NCBI GenBank assembly: GCA_016706545.1
Contig: JADJJK010000020.1
Coordinates: 1 to 64,000 of the forward strand
Source of the DNA: Myxococcales bacterium
Lineage (GTDB): Bacteria; Myxococcota_A; Polyangia; Haliangiales; Haliangiaceae
Length of the DNA stretch: 64,000 bases
Reading direction: 5' to 3'
In this document: positions 43,384 to 54,365 of the stretch, piece after piece
Layout: every line of letters begins with the position of its first letter
Numbering within the stretch: the first letter of the stretch is position 1
Notes under the pieces: model-generated
What the model saw: the letters and a program-made list of their open reading frames with translations, nothing else
Told to the model about the DNA's origin: nothing
Databases searched by the model: none
Position numbers and translations under genes: made by a program

Positions 43384-43420
43384 GAGGGCCAGCGAGGGCC
43401 AGCGAGGGCCAGCGAGGGCC
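43384..43420. repeat. 10-bp tandem repeat in the divergent gap
   Basis: GAGGGCCAGC occurs three full times plus a partial fourth copy. It lies between the divergent starts of the macrodomain-like gene and the gamma-glutamyltransferase gene. Confidence 0.75.
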
Positions 43421-43542
43421 TCCTCGAGACCAAGGAGATCCGCTCGGCGCCAGGAACTCGCCGCGCGCGCATCCCGCGGCGCGTACACGCGGTGTACGCT
43501 GCGGCGGTCCCTCGCCTTGACGAGGCGCAGCCGGAAGACCTC

Positions 43543-45534
43543 ATGCCCCACCCCTCGCGCGCGCTCGCCCCTGGCCGTCTTGGCCCTCGCCCTGCCTGCC
43601 CCGCCTGCCCCGCCCGCGCCCCCGCCGGCCTGCGCCACGCGCTGACCGCGCTCTTGCTCGTGAGCCTGCTGCGCCCCGCCGCGGCGCAGCGCACGCACAA
43701 GCCGGTGCTGCATGGCCAGAAGTGGGTGGCCATCACCGGCAAGCCGCTGGGCGCCACCGCCGGCGCCATGATCTTCCAGCGCGGCGGCAACGCGGTGGAC
43801 GCCGCCTGCGCCATGCTGGCCGCGGTGTCGACGATGTGGGACGTGCTGTCCTGGGGCGGCGAGACCCAGGCGCTGATCTACGATCCGCGGCAGAAGAAGG
43901 TCATCGGCGTCAACGCGCTGGGCGTCGCCCCCGCCGCGGCCACGGTGGAGCGCTACCGTCGGGAGCGGCAGCCGTATCCGCCGGAGTTCGGCCCGCTCGC
44001 CGCGGTGACTCCCGGGACCCCCGGCGGGCTCTTGGCCATGCTCGCGGAGTACGGCACGCTGAGCCTCGCGGACGTGCTGGCGCCGGCGCTGCGCCTGGCC
44101 GAGGGCTACCCCATCGAGGAGGCCACCGCGGAGTCCATCGAGCGCAACAAGGACCGCATCAAGCAGTGGCCGTACTCACGCGCGGTGCTGTTGCCGCACC
44201 TGGGCAAGCCGCGTGAGGCGCCGGTGGCCGGCGAGATCTTCCGCCAGCCAGATCTGGCGATCACGCTCAAGAAGCTGATCGAGGCCGAGGCCAGCGCGCT
44301 GCGCGCCGGCAAGAGCCGCAAGGACGCCATCTACGCCGCCCATGACCGCTTCTACAAGGGCGACATCGCCCAGGAGCTGGTGCGCTCCATGGTGGAGCAA
44401 GGCGGGCTCATCACCCTCGACGATCTGGCGCGCTGGAAGGTGCGCTTCGAAGAGCCGGTGTCCACCACGTATCGCGGCATCGCCGTGTACAAGCTCACCA
44501 CCTGGACCCAGGGCCCGGCCATGTTGCAGGCGCTCAACCTGCTCGAGCACCTGGATCTGCGCGCCATGGGCTACAACAGCGCTCGCTATATTCACGCGCT
44601 GTATCAGGTGATGAATCTGGCGTTCGCAGATCGAGATTTCTACTACGGAGATCCGTATTCCGGACCGCAGGAGCCCATCCGCGGCCTGCTCGCCAAGGCG
44701 TACGCCAAGCAGCGCGTGCAGACCATCGACTGGGAGCAGAACGATCCCAAGATCAAGCCTGGCAACCCGTATCCCTTTCAGAACCAACGAAACCCCTTCA
44801 CCGCCGAGCTGTCGCGCTGGGGCACCCCGCAGGAGCGCGGCGCCGCGCCGGCGGGCGCCGCCACCGGCCACCGCGGCCCGGTGTCTCAGCTCGCCCCACG
44901 CGCGGGCGCCAACGCCAGCACCACCGACGCTGACTTCCTGCGCACCTTCACCGCCGGCACCACCTCCATCCAGGCCGCGGACGCGCAGGGCTGGGTGGTG
45001 TCCATCACGCCCAGCGGCGGATGGATCCCCGCGGTCATCGCCGGCAAGACCGGGGTCGGGCTGTCGCAGCGCATGCAGAGCTTCGTGCTCGACCCGGCCG
45101 AGAACCCGTTCAACGTGCTGGGCCCCGGCCGCCAGCCGCGGGTCACCCTCACGCCCACGCTGGCGCTCAAAGATGGCAAGCCGTTTCTGTCGTTCGCGGT
45201 GCAGGGCGGTGACACGCAGGACCAGAACCTCCTGCAGTTCTTCCTCAACGTCGTCGAGTTCGGCATGAACGTGCAGCAGGCCGCCGAGGCCGCCAACATC
45301 ACCAGCTATCAGATGCGCAGCTCCTTTGGCGCCCACGAGAGCCGCCCCGGCAAGCTCACCCTGCACGACTCCGCCTCGCCCTGGCTGCGCGCCGAGCTCA
45401 CCGGCATGGGCTACACCATCGACACCGCCCCGCGCACCTCCGGCCCCATCAACGCCATCTACTTCGACCACGCCCACGGCACCTTCTGGGGCGGCTCCAG
45501 CAACGACGGCGACGACTACGGCATCGCCTGGTAG
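43543..45534 (+). CDS. Gamma-glutamyltransferase family protein
   Basis: A 663-residue exported Ntn-hydrolase precursor. The signal region includes ALTALLLVSLLRPAAAQ. The large-subunit sequence then begins with GKPLGATAGAMIFQRGGNAVDAACAMLA, the family's N-terminal signature. The autocatalytic cleavage site is in FTAGTTSIQAADAQG, with the nucleophilic Thr at the start of the small subunit. Later, SITPSGGWIPAV and VGLSQRMQSF match the small-subunit core. It hydrolyses glutathione-type gamma-glutamyl bonds in the periplasm. The start at MPHPSRAL gives a long Pro-rich leader; the next usable start is inside the signal peptide. It ends before a hairpin that could terminate transcription. Confidence 0.87.
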   Translation: MPHPSRALAPGRLGPRPACPACPARAPAGLRHALTALLLVSLLRPAAAQRTHKPVLHGQKWVAITGKPLGATAGAMIFQRGGNAVDAACAMLAAVSTMWDVLSWGGETQALIYDPRQKKVIGVNALGVAPAAATVERYRRERQPYPPEFGPLAAVTPGTPGGLLAMLAEYGTLSLADVLAPALRLAEGYPIEEATAESIERNKDRIKQWPYSRAVLLPHLGKPREAPVAGEIFRQPDLAITLKKLIEAEASALRAGKSRKDAIYAAHDRFYKGDIAQELVRSMVEQGGLITLDDLARWKVRFEEPVSTTYRGIAVYKLTTWTQGPAMLQALNLLEHLDLRAMGYNSARYIHALYQVMNLAFADRDFYYGDPYSGPQEPIRGLLAKAYAKQRVQTIDWEQNDPKIKPGNPYPFQNQRNPFTAELSRWGTPQERGAAPAGAATGHRGPVSQLAPRAGANASTTDADFLRTFTAGTTSIQAADAQGWVVSITPSGGWIPAVIAGKTGVGLSQRMQSFVLDPAENPFNVLGPGRQPRVTLTPTLALKDGKPFLSFAVQGGDTQDQNLLQFFLNVVEFGMNVQQAAEAANITSYQMRSSFGAHESRPGKLTLHDSASPWLRAELTGMGYTIDTAPRTSGPINAIYFDHAHGTFWGGSSNDGDDYGIAW

Positions 45535-45559
45535 GCCGCGGCAGCTAGTGCTCCGCGGC
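45535..45559 (+). terminator. Hairpin after the gamma-glutamyltransferase gene
   Basis: GCCGCGG and CCGCGGC form a perfect 7-bp stem with an 11-base loop directly after the stop codon. It is followed by ATTTCG only, so it would be an imperfect intrinsic terminator. Confidence 0.4.
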
Positions 45560-45730
45560 ATTTCGAAGGTAAGGCGACGACGAGCTAGCTAGTTCTGCTT
45601 CACAGAGGGTTTGCTCGGTTGGAGTATGGTCCGCGGCGGGTAGCGTGACCTCGATGCCATGCTCGAGGAAGCGACCGAGTTCGCTCACCCGACAGCTCGC
45701 GCCAGGCGGCACGGGAACGGCCGCGTCTGA
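45545..45730 (-). pseudogene. Possible 3' remnant of a gene on the minus strand
   Basis: Sixty-one codons on the minus strand with no usable ATG, bounded by a stop upstream, read PPGASCRVSELGRFLEHG and TLPAADHTPTEQTLCEAEL and end in a stop. The amino-acid mix is normal (not Arg/Pro/Gly-dominated like random frames here). It could be the tail of a broken gene at the left edge of the ATPase/DUF4276 cassette. No family was recognised, and a chance frame is possible. Confidence 0.3.
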
Positions 45731-45900
45731 CTAACCTACGAGCGCCTGTGCCGAAGATCGGAGCGACTGCCCAATCTGTATCCTGTCCCGGCTGCCCGCC
45801 CCAAGCAGGCGCGCCATCTGCTATCGTGCGAACTCGGGCGTCGCCGCGCATAGCGCGAGGCCGCGTCGACGGACGGAACTGGCTAGTTGGAGACCTGCCC
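45560..45900. other. Left flank of the ATPase/DUF4276 cassette
   Basis: Beyond the possible remnant (45545-45730), bases 45731-45900 hold no credible gene. A GGAG Shine-Dalgarno is at about 45887. The segment has somewhat lower GC than the surroundings and presumably contains the cassette's promoter, but no clear -35/-10 pair was found. Confidence 0.3.
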
Positions 45901-47172
45901 ATGGCACTGATCGAAGGATTTCGCGTCCAGAACTACCGCGCCCTGCGCGATGTCACGCTGGGAAAAATCTCCAACCAGGGTTCGGGCGAACCGCTGACGC
46001 CATTCACCGTGGTCATTGGCAAGAACGGCGTCGGCAAGAGCACGCTGTTCGACGCCTTTGGGTTCGTCTCGGACTGCCTCAACAGCGACGTCGAGACGGC
46101 CTGCGACATGAAGCAGCGCGGCGGCTTCGAGCGGCTGCGGTCGATGGGCCGCAAGGGGCCGATCGAGTTCGAGATCCACTATCGCGAAGGGCCGAACGAC
46201 CGCGCCATCACCTATGAGCTGGCGATCGACCTAGATTCGCACGAGCGACCGTTCGTGCGATCCGAGGTCCTCAAGCAGGCGAGAAAGGGCGCCACCCGCG
46301 GGCGCCTGTTCCCGTTCCTTCGCCTCGATCATGGCAAGGGCATGGCGTGGGCCGGCGAAGACGCTGTCGACGAGGGTGCCACCACTGCGAGGAACAAGAA
46401 GTCAGTCAAGGACAAGAAGAGATCCGAGGACAACACCAAGGCGAGCGTCGAGCTCACGGATCCTCGCCAGCTCGGCATTGCCACCCTCGGCACCCTGAAG
46501 GAGCATCCGCGCATCAAGCGCTTCCGCGACTTCCTCAAAGGCTGGTACCTCTCGTACTTCTACCCCGATGCGGCGCGCAGCAAGCCCATGGCGGGGCCAC
46601 AGCGCCACCTCAACATCCATGGGGACAACATCGGCAACGTCGTGCAGTTCATGGAGCGCGAGCACCCAGAACGATTCAAGAATGTGCTCAAGAACATCGC
46701 AGCCAAGATCCCCGGGATCGAGACCATCGATACCCTGCTGACTCCGGACAAGCGTCTGCTCTTGCGCTTCAACGACGGCGCTTTCAAGGATCCCTTTCTG
46801 TCGGAGCAAATGTCGGACGGCACACTGAAGATGTTCGCGTATCTCTTGCTGCTCGAGGACCCCGAGCCGCCGCCGTTCATCTGCATCGAAGAGCCCGAGA
46901 ACGGGCTGTATCACAAGCTGCTCGACGCCCTGGCGAACGAGTTTCGCGCTCACGCCAAGGGCTCGAAAGATGCACCTCAGGTGTTCGTGACCACCCACCA
47001 ACCGTACTTCGTGAACGCGCTGACGCCCAGCGAAGTTTGGATCCTGGAAAAAGGCAAGGACGGCTACTCGACCGTGCAGCGCGCCTCCGATGTGGAGCAG
47101 GTACGCAACCTCGTGGACGAGGGCTTACCGCTTGGTGGCCTTTGGTACAGCGACTATCTCGACGCGAGGTGA
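45901..47172 (+). CDS. AAA_21/OLD-like ATP-binding protein, first gene of a putative defence cassette
   Basis: A 423-residue P-loop ATPase of the SMC/RecF/OLD-like group. It opens ALIEGFRVQNYRALRDVTLG, typical of this group. Walker A is GKNGVGKST (40-48), and the Q-loop region is at about 60-70. A Lys/Glu-rich variable insert (ARNKKSVKDKKRSEDN) lies where the coiled-coil arm would be. The ABC-type signature is LSEQMSDGTLKMFAYLLLL, Walker B is FICIEEPENGLYH, and the H-loop is FVTTHQPYF. Its GC content is clearly lower than that of neighbouring genes. The next gene, four bases away, encodes DUF4276 (Toprim-like). Such ATPase-nuclease pairs resemble OLD and PARIS antiviral systems, where the ATPase senses or scaffolds and the Toprim protein acts. 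Confidence 0.85.
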   Translation: MALIEGFRVQNYRALRDVTLGKISNQGSGEPLTPFTVVIGKNGVGKSTLFDAFGFVSDCLNSDVETACDMKQRGGFERLRSMGRKGPIEFEIHYREGPNDRAITYELAIDLDSHERPFVRSEVLKQARKGATRGRLFPFLRLDHGKGMAWAGEDAVDEGATTARNKKSVKDKKRSEDNTKASVELTDPRQLGIATLGTLKEHPRIKRFRDFLKGWYLSYFYPDAARSKPMAGPQRHLNIHGDNIGNVVQFMEREHPERFKNVLKNIAAKIPGIETIDTLLTPDKRLLLRFNDGAFKDPFLSEQMSDGTLKMFAYLLLLEDPEPPPFICIEEPENGLYHKLLDALANEFRAHAKGSKDAPQVFVTTHQPYFVNALTPSEVWILEKGKDGYSTVQRASDVEQVRNLVDEGLPLGGLWYSDYLDAR

Positions 47173-47175
47173 TCA

Positions 47176-47829
47176 GTGCATATCGAGTTTCTCGTCGAAG
47201 ATAGCTCCGGGCGACGGTTGCTTGAGCTGCTGATCCCCAAGATCATTGGCGAGCAATCTGCGCCGCATACCTGGCGACTGCATGATTACAAGGGCGTTGG
47301 CGAGATTCCCCCCAAGCTGACGCGCAAGGCAGATCCCAAGAAGCGCATTCTCTTGGACCAGTTGCCACGAATCTTGCGCGGCAACAACAAGACCTCAGGG
47401 ATCGACGCCACCGTCGTGGTGCTCGACAGCGACCGACGCGACTGCAAGAAATTTCTGGCCGAGCTGCTACGCCTCCGCGATAGCTGCACGTCGCCTCGGA
47501 AGACCACGCTGTTCCGGCTGGCCATCGAAGAGATGGAGGCGTGGTACCTCGGCGATCCCAAGGCTGTCCTGACCGCGTACCCAGGGGCCGACAAGGCGGT
47601 GCTTGACCGCTACAAGCAAGACAGCGTCTGCGGGACATGGGAAGTCCTGGCCGATGCCGTCCATCCCGGCGGCGCCCAGGCCATCAAGGATGCCGGCTGG
47701 CCCTTGCCTGGGAACCTCAAGCACGAGTTCGCGAACAAGATCGGCCCGCACCTGGATCTCAAGCGCAACAAGTCTCCGAGCTTCCACAAGCTTTGCGACG
47801 GGTTGCGAAGGCTGGTTGGATCTCGGTAG
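47176..47829 (+). CDS. DUF4276 family protein, predicted Toprim-like effector
   Basis: A 217-residue protein with a GTG start, three bases after the ATPase stop. It matches DUF4276 throughout: HIEFLVEDSSGRRLLELLIPK (with the conserved Glu), VVVLDSDRRDCKKFL (DxD pair), RLAIEEMEAWYLGDPKAVLTAYP with the acidic EExE and Trp, GTWEVLADAV, and NKSPSFHKLCDGL near the end. The acid residues are in the order expected of a Toprim metal site, so it may cut DNA or RNA; that is a family-level prediction, not shown. Encoded with an OLD-like ATPase in a tight pair, it is the probable toxic or nuclease arm of a two-gene defence cassette. Its GC is lower than its surroundings. Confidence 0.85.
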   Translation: MHIEFLVEDSSGRRLLELLIPKIIGEQSAPHTWRLHDYKGVGEIPPKLTRKADPKKRILLDQLPRILRGNNKTSGIDATVVVLDSDRRDCKKFLAELLRLRDSCTSPRKTTLFRLAIEEMEAWYLGDPKAVLTAYPGADKAVLDRYKQDSVCGTWEVLADAVHPGGAQAIKDAGWPLPGNLKHEFANKIGPHLDLKRNKSPSFHKLCDGLRRLVGSR

Positions 47830-48163
47830 TCCCAATCGAAACCATACCGTAGAGGACGTGAGCGCGACCTTGACCTTGGGGTTGCGAGGTCCTTGGACCG
47901 ACCTGGTTATCGGTGTCTAGCCGCCAGCGCGCTAACTTCCAGGGGTGCCCTGCGCCCCGACCAGCACGGTCAGATCGCCAAAGGTCAGGTCCACTTCCTC
48001 GATCTGGGCGAAGTTGCGGATGTTCAGGTGAATGTCAGCGGTCATGCGGGCTCGCGATGGGGTCGCCAGACGCTCACCGGCGGTGCCCATCATGCCCCAG
48101 CCATGAGTCTTGGGCAAAGCGCGCCGCGGTCGAGTCCGCCCGCGCGGAGGCCGTTGCCGGCTC
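47830..48163. other. Right flank of the cassette with ATPase relic
   Basis: About 330 bases between the DUF4276 stop and a lipoprotein gene. It holds the ATPase relic (47932-48045) and otherwise no credible gene. No inverted repeats or target duplications of a transposon were recognised by eye. A chimeric junction near 47945 is the likely edge of an old deletion or insertion. Confidence 0.4.
47932..48045 (-). pseudogene. Truncated AAA ATPase: first 37 codons only, cut in the Walker A
   Basis: On the minus strand, opposite to the cassette, a start followed by TADIHLNIRNFAQIEE and DLTFGDLTVLVGAQGT matches the N-terminus of an AAA_23/OLD-type ATPase up to the P-loop. Where GAQGTGKS would be expected, the sequence reads GAQGTPGS and stops at once. 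The rest of the gene is absent from the 47830-47931 interval. It is thus a 5' relic whose breakpoint lies at about 47945. The cassette beginning upstream on the other strand has probably replaced the remainder. It is unrelated in sequence to the intact ATPase beside it. Confidence 0.7.
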
Positions 48164-48454
48164 CTACTCGCGGTCCCTGTGGACCGCGATCACGCTGGCG
48201 GTCAGGCCGCCGATGGCCAGGCCGGCGCCGATCGTGATCAGGCCGACCGAGGCGAGGTTCTTGAAGATGCACCCCTCGGTGTCGCAGTCTGGCGTGCGCA
48301 GCGCTGCGCCAACCACCAGCAGGCCAGTGCCACTGGCGGCGACCGCCGCGCTCGCCGCCAGGCAGCCACTCTGCATCAGGGCCAGCGCCAGCAGGCCGGC
48401 GGTCAGCCGCGCGGTCAGCGATCGATCGCTCCAGCTCCAGGAGATCTTGCGCAT
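48164..48454 (-). CDS. Small lipoprotein with two hydrophobic helices
   Basis: A 96-residue protein: signal DRSLTARLTAGLLALALMQSGC with lipobox LMQSGC, followed by a hydrophobic helix (ASAAVAASGTGLLVVGAAL), a Cys-containing loop (RTPDCDTEGCIFKNL) and a second helix (GLITIGAGLAIGGLTASVIAV). Probably an envelope membrane protein. It is transcribed right after the FMN-binding gene on the same strand. No family known to me. Confidence 0.6.
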   Translation of the reverse strand: MRKISWSWSDRSLTARLTAGLLALALMQSGCLAASAAVAASGTGLLVVGAALRTPDCDTEGCIFKNLASVGLITIGAGLAIGGLTASVIAVHRDRE

Positions 48455-48548
48455 GGTGACCTCGAACGTACACCTCGCGGCGCGCGCCTCAAAGGGCAGT
48501 CAGCGGCAGCGACCGGCACGAAGGTCCAGCGCCAGCGCAAGATCTGCG

Positions 48549-50075
48549 CTAGAACCTGTCGGCGCGCGCGGCCACCCAGGCGGCGGCGTAGGACGCGGGC
48601 AGATCTCCGTCGAGGAACTGGCCGCGGCTGACGCCGGAGGCCCCGCCGTCTTGCAGCAGGTGCGCGCCGCTGAGCTCGGCCGGCGAGCGGCATCCGGTCG
48701 CCGCCACCAGCTCCCGGAAGGCCTGCATGGTCTGCTGGTGATAGCGGGTCACGTTGGCCGCCATGGCGCGGGGCACGATGCCGCGGATGAGCCGCGGATC
48801 TTGCGTGGCCAGGCCGGCTGGACATTGGTTGGAGGCGCAGATCAGGGCCTGGATGCAGCCCATGGCGATCATGAACGGGCGCGCCGCGGCGCACAGGTCT
48901 GCGCCCCGCGCGAGGGCCGCCACCATGTCCGCGCCGGTGGTGATCTTGCCGCTGGCGATCAGGCGGACCTGCTCGCGCAAGGCCGCGCCCACCAGCGCGT
49001 CATGCACCAGCGGCAGCGCCCGGCGCAGCGGCGTGCCCACGAAGCTCTGGAACTCCACCGGCGCCGCGCCGGTGCCGCCCTCCGCGCCATCCACCGCGAT
49101 GAAGTCCGGCGCCAGGCCGGTGGCCAGCATGGCCTTGACGATGGCGAACAGATCGCGCGGCTGGCCGACGCACAGCTTGAAGCCCACCGGCTTGCCGCCG
49201 GCCGCCTCGCGCAGGAGCGCGATGAACTCCAGCAGCTCGATCGGCGTGGAGAACGCGGTGTGCATAGGCGGCACCACGCAGTCTCGCCCCACCGGGATCT
49301 GGCACGCCTCCGCCACCCGCGCGGTCACCTTCTCGCCTGGCAAGATGCCGCCCTTGGCGGGCTTGGCGCCTTGCGACACCTTGATCTCGATGAGCTTGAC
49401 CGCAGGGCTCTGCGCGCGCGCGGCGAACGCGCCCCGGTCAAAGCGGCCCGCGCTGTCGCGGCAGCCAAAGTACCCGGTGCCGATCTGCCAGGCCAGATCG
49501 GCGCCACCCTCGAGGAACACCTCGGCCAGGCCAGCCTCGCCGGTGTTGTAGAAGAAGCCGCCGTCTCTGGCCCCGCGGCTCAGCGCGGAGATCGCGGGGT
49601 CCGAGAGCGCGCCAAACGCCAGCGCCGAGATGTTGAAGTACGAGGCCGCGTACGGCTGCGCGCAGCCCTGGCCCAGCACCACCCGCTCCGGCACCTCCTC
49701 CACCACCGCCGGCTTCACCGCGTGCAGGATGGACACCCGCGGCGAATCAAGCTGGGCGCCGAACGCCGCGTATTCCGAGCTGCCAGCGGCGCGTGAGCGC
49801 ACCAGATCCACCAGCGCCCAGCTATACGGCGCCAGCGGCTGGCGGAGCCCCAGGAGCTTGCCGGCCTGGTGCAGCAGGCCATGCAGCCGGCCCAGCACCG
49901 GGTAGTTGCGCAAGAGCGGCTCCTGGGTCTGCAGTCGATCGTGGAGCGCCAGGGCAAGCACCGCCACGGAGAGCCCCGCCGCCACCAGCGCGCCGTGCGG
50001 CAGCACCGCACAGACAGCGCCCACCACCAGGGCGCCGAGCAGGCCTGCAGCAGCTACACGACCACGGAACGTCAT
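48549..50075 (-). CDS. Membrane-anchored FMN-binding glutamate synthase-like protein
   Basis: A 508-residue protein, the GltB-type synthase domain without the amidotransferase. It starts with a hydrophobic anchor (residues 5-45, VAAAGLLGALVVGAVCAVL). The TIM-barrel FMN domain has SALAFGALSDPAISALSRGA, EIKVSQGAKPAKGGILPG, IAVDGAEGGTGAAP, and GADLCAAARPFMIAMGC. The last Cys-rich region (CIQALICASNQCPAG) probably binds the 3Fe-4S cluster. Such short synthase-like proteins convert 2-oxoglutarate and ammonia or related substrates, but for the membrane-anchored form the substrate is not clear. The start at MTFRGRV is chosen since the preceding stretch lacks protein character. Confidence 0.87.
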   Translation of the reverse strand: MTFRGRVAAAGLLGALVVGAVCAVLPHGALVAAGLSVAVLALALHDRLQTQEPLLRNYPVLGRLHGLLHQAGKLLGLRQPLAPYSWALVDLVRSRAAGSSEYAAFGAQLDSPRVSILHAVKPAVVEEVPERVVLGQGCAQPYAASYFNISALAFGALSDPAISALSRGARDGGFFYNTGEAGLAEVFLEGGADLAWQIGTGYFGCRDSAGRFDRGAFAARAQSPAVKLIEIKVSQGAKPAKGGILPGEKVTARVAEACQIPVGRDCVVPPMHTAFSTPIELLEFIALLREAAGGKPVGFKLCVGQPRDLFAIVKAMLATGLAPDFIAVDGAEGGTGAAPVEFQSFVGTPLRRALPLVHDALVGAALREQVRLIASGKITTGADMVAALARGADLCAAARPFMIAMGCIQALICASNQCPAGLATQDPRLIRGIVPRAMAANVTRYHQQTMQAFRELVAATGCRSPAELSGAHLLQDGGASGVSRGQFLDGDLPASYAAAWVAARADRF

Positions 50076-50347
50076 CAACGAACATGCATACACGCAGGTC
50101 AATGATCTCCGCAACAGCAGTTTGCCAAGGGGTGTTGAATCCGCCCAGACAACACGCCTCCGCAATCAGCATCACGCTGGTTGCAGTCGATTTTTGACAG
50201 CCGCTCTCAACGCATCGCTCCGAGGAGATCGTCGTCGACGTCACCACTGTCACCGCCGTTACGGCTGACGATCGTTTGCCGTTGGCCAAGCCCAGATCTG
50301 CTATCTGCGTACTTTGGGCAACCGCTGCGGTGCCAACGTCAGGCTCA

Positions 50348-51439
50348 CTACCGCGGGGTGCATCCGGCCAGCACCGCCTCGGCGATCGCCGCGGCGCCTT
50401 GCGGGGTCGCATGCACGGTGTGACCCGCGCCAGGCACCGCCACCACCGCGGGCGCAGCGCCCCCTGCGCCGGTCACCAGCGTGGCCCACGTCGCGCCGGT
50501 GGTGGCCGCGCCGCTGCCGCAGTCGCGCATGCCAAGGATGGAGTCCAGGCGGGTCGCCGGGTACGCAGCCACGCCGATCCCGGGCGCGAGCACGCTGTCG
50601 GCGGCGAGCTGCGGCGCCTGCGATGGATCCCGGCTGGAGCACACCGGGGCGCCGCCGTACGCGGTGTCCACCAGGAGCGTGATGTCATCGCCGAGCACGC
50701 ACGAAAGCTCCACGCCGCGGTCCGCGCACTCCCAGGGATAGGCGGCCTCCGCGGCGGCACACGAGACCTCCGCCGCGGCGCCGCCGATACACGCCTCGTC
50801 GCTGCGCGCCGCCGGTCCGGACACCAGCACCGCCTGGTCGATGACGCCGCCGCGGTTCCACCGCCCGAGCACCTGCGCCAGCTCCATGGAGCCGCCGGAG
50901 AAGCCCACCGAGCACATCGCGCGGGTCGGCGACGCAAACCGCTTGGCCACCCACGTCACCAGCGTGGCGTAGCGGCACGCGCTGGCGTCCATGCCCTCGC
51001 TGCCGCGGATCCAGCCGCGATCTCCCGGAGCGTCGCCCTGCCAGGCGCGCTGGATCACGCGGTAGCCGGCGGCGCGCAGGCCCTCGAGCTCCTCCACGAA
51101 GGGATTGACCCCGCCGGGCCCGGTGGCGGCTTGCTCCATGAGGCTCGCGCCCGCCGAGCCGCTGCCAAAGATCACGGTGCCGATGAGCGGCGCGGTGGGC
51201 TCGGCGATCACCAGCCGCACCGTGGCCGGCGCCAGGCCCTCACACGTCACGATCGCCTGTTCGCAGCGGTCTCCCGCCAGCAGGGAGGACAGCGGGCAAT
51301 CGCCGTCGGGGGTGATCGTGCCCAGCAGCGCCGAGCTGCTGTCCTCGAGCGTCACGGCAGGCGGTTCAGGCTCGACCCCACAGGCGAAGGCGGAGATCGA
51401 AGCCAGGAAGGAGGAGACCAGCAGAGGGCATGAGCGCAT
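50348..51439 (-). CDS. Secreted lipoprotein with alpha/beta-hydrolase-like features
   Basis: A 363-residue lipoprotein: signal MRSCPLLVSSFLASISAFAC with lipobox AFAC (Cys20). The fold looks like an alpha/beta hydrolase: GTVIFGSGSAGASLMEQ, GYRVIQRAWQGD, then the nucleophile-elbow MCSVGFSGGSMELAQVL (G-F-S-G-G) and a late VPGAGHTVHAT with the histidine. Ten or so cysteines would make disulphides in the periplasm. It could be an esterase, lipase or depolymerase. Located between the FMN protein and murB on the same strand, it may not be part of either operon. Confidence 0.7.
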   Translation of the reverse strand: MRSCPLLVSSFLASISAFACGVEPEPPAVTLEDSSSALLGTITPDGDCPLSSLLAGDRCEQAIVTCEGLAPATVRLVIAEPTAPLIGTVIFGSGSAGASLMEQAATGPGGVNPFVEELEGLRAAGYRVIQRAWQGDAPGDRGWIRGSEGMDASACRYATLVTWVAKRFASPTRAMCSVGFSGGSMELAQVLGRWNRGGVIDQAVLVSGPAARSDEACIGGAAAEVSCAAAEAAYPWECADRGVELSCVLGDDITLLVDTAYGGAPVCSSRDPSQAPQLAADSVLAPGIGVAAYPATRLDSILGMRDCGSGAATTGATWATLVTGAGGAAPAVVAVPGAGHTVHATPQGAAAIAEAVLAGCTPR

Positions 51440-51626
51440 GACTCCGTGCTTCGCAAGGCGTGGGCCAGTACAAGGTCAGTGAAATCCTGCGGCGAGCGGT
51501 ACCTGCACTTCACGCAAACGCCAGTGGCGCGCCAGCGCACCGGAACCTCCATCACCCAATGGCCGCGCCGCGCTTCGCCGCTCCCCGCGCGCCGCCCCGT
51601 TCCCCGCGCGCCGCGCGCCGCCCCGC

Positions 51627-52766
<1,140 letters not shown>

Positions 52767-52771
52767 CGCGG

Positions 52772-54217
<1,446 letters not shown>

Positions 54218-54365
54218 GGAAGGGTCCAGGTGCCGGCACAACCGGAAAGAGGCAAAATCGAGGCGGCGACGTGCGCCAGGCGAGCGCCGCGCGCTTGCTT
54301 GCACATACCAGATTCTCCCCTTCTGCAATAGTGCGGGCCGGCGACCGACCGCACGCTCCCCGCGC

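Noticed and set aside
45600..45902. 100-codon minus-strand frame upstream of the ATPase gene
   Set aside because: Arg/Gly-rich and without homology; the better protein-like frame in this place is the shorter remnant at 45545-45730.
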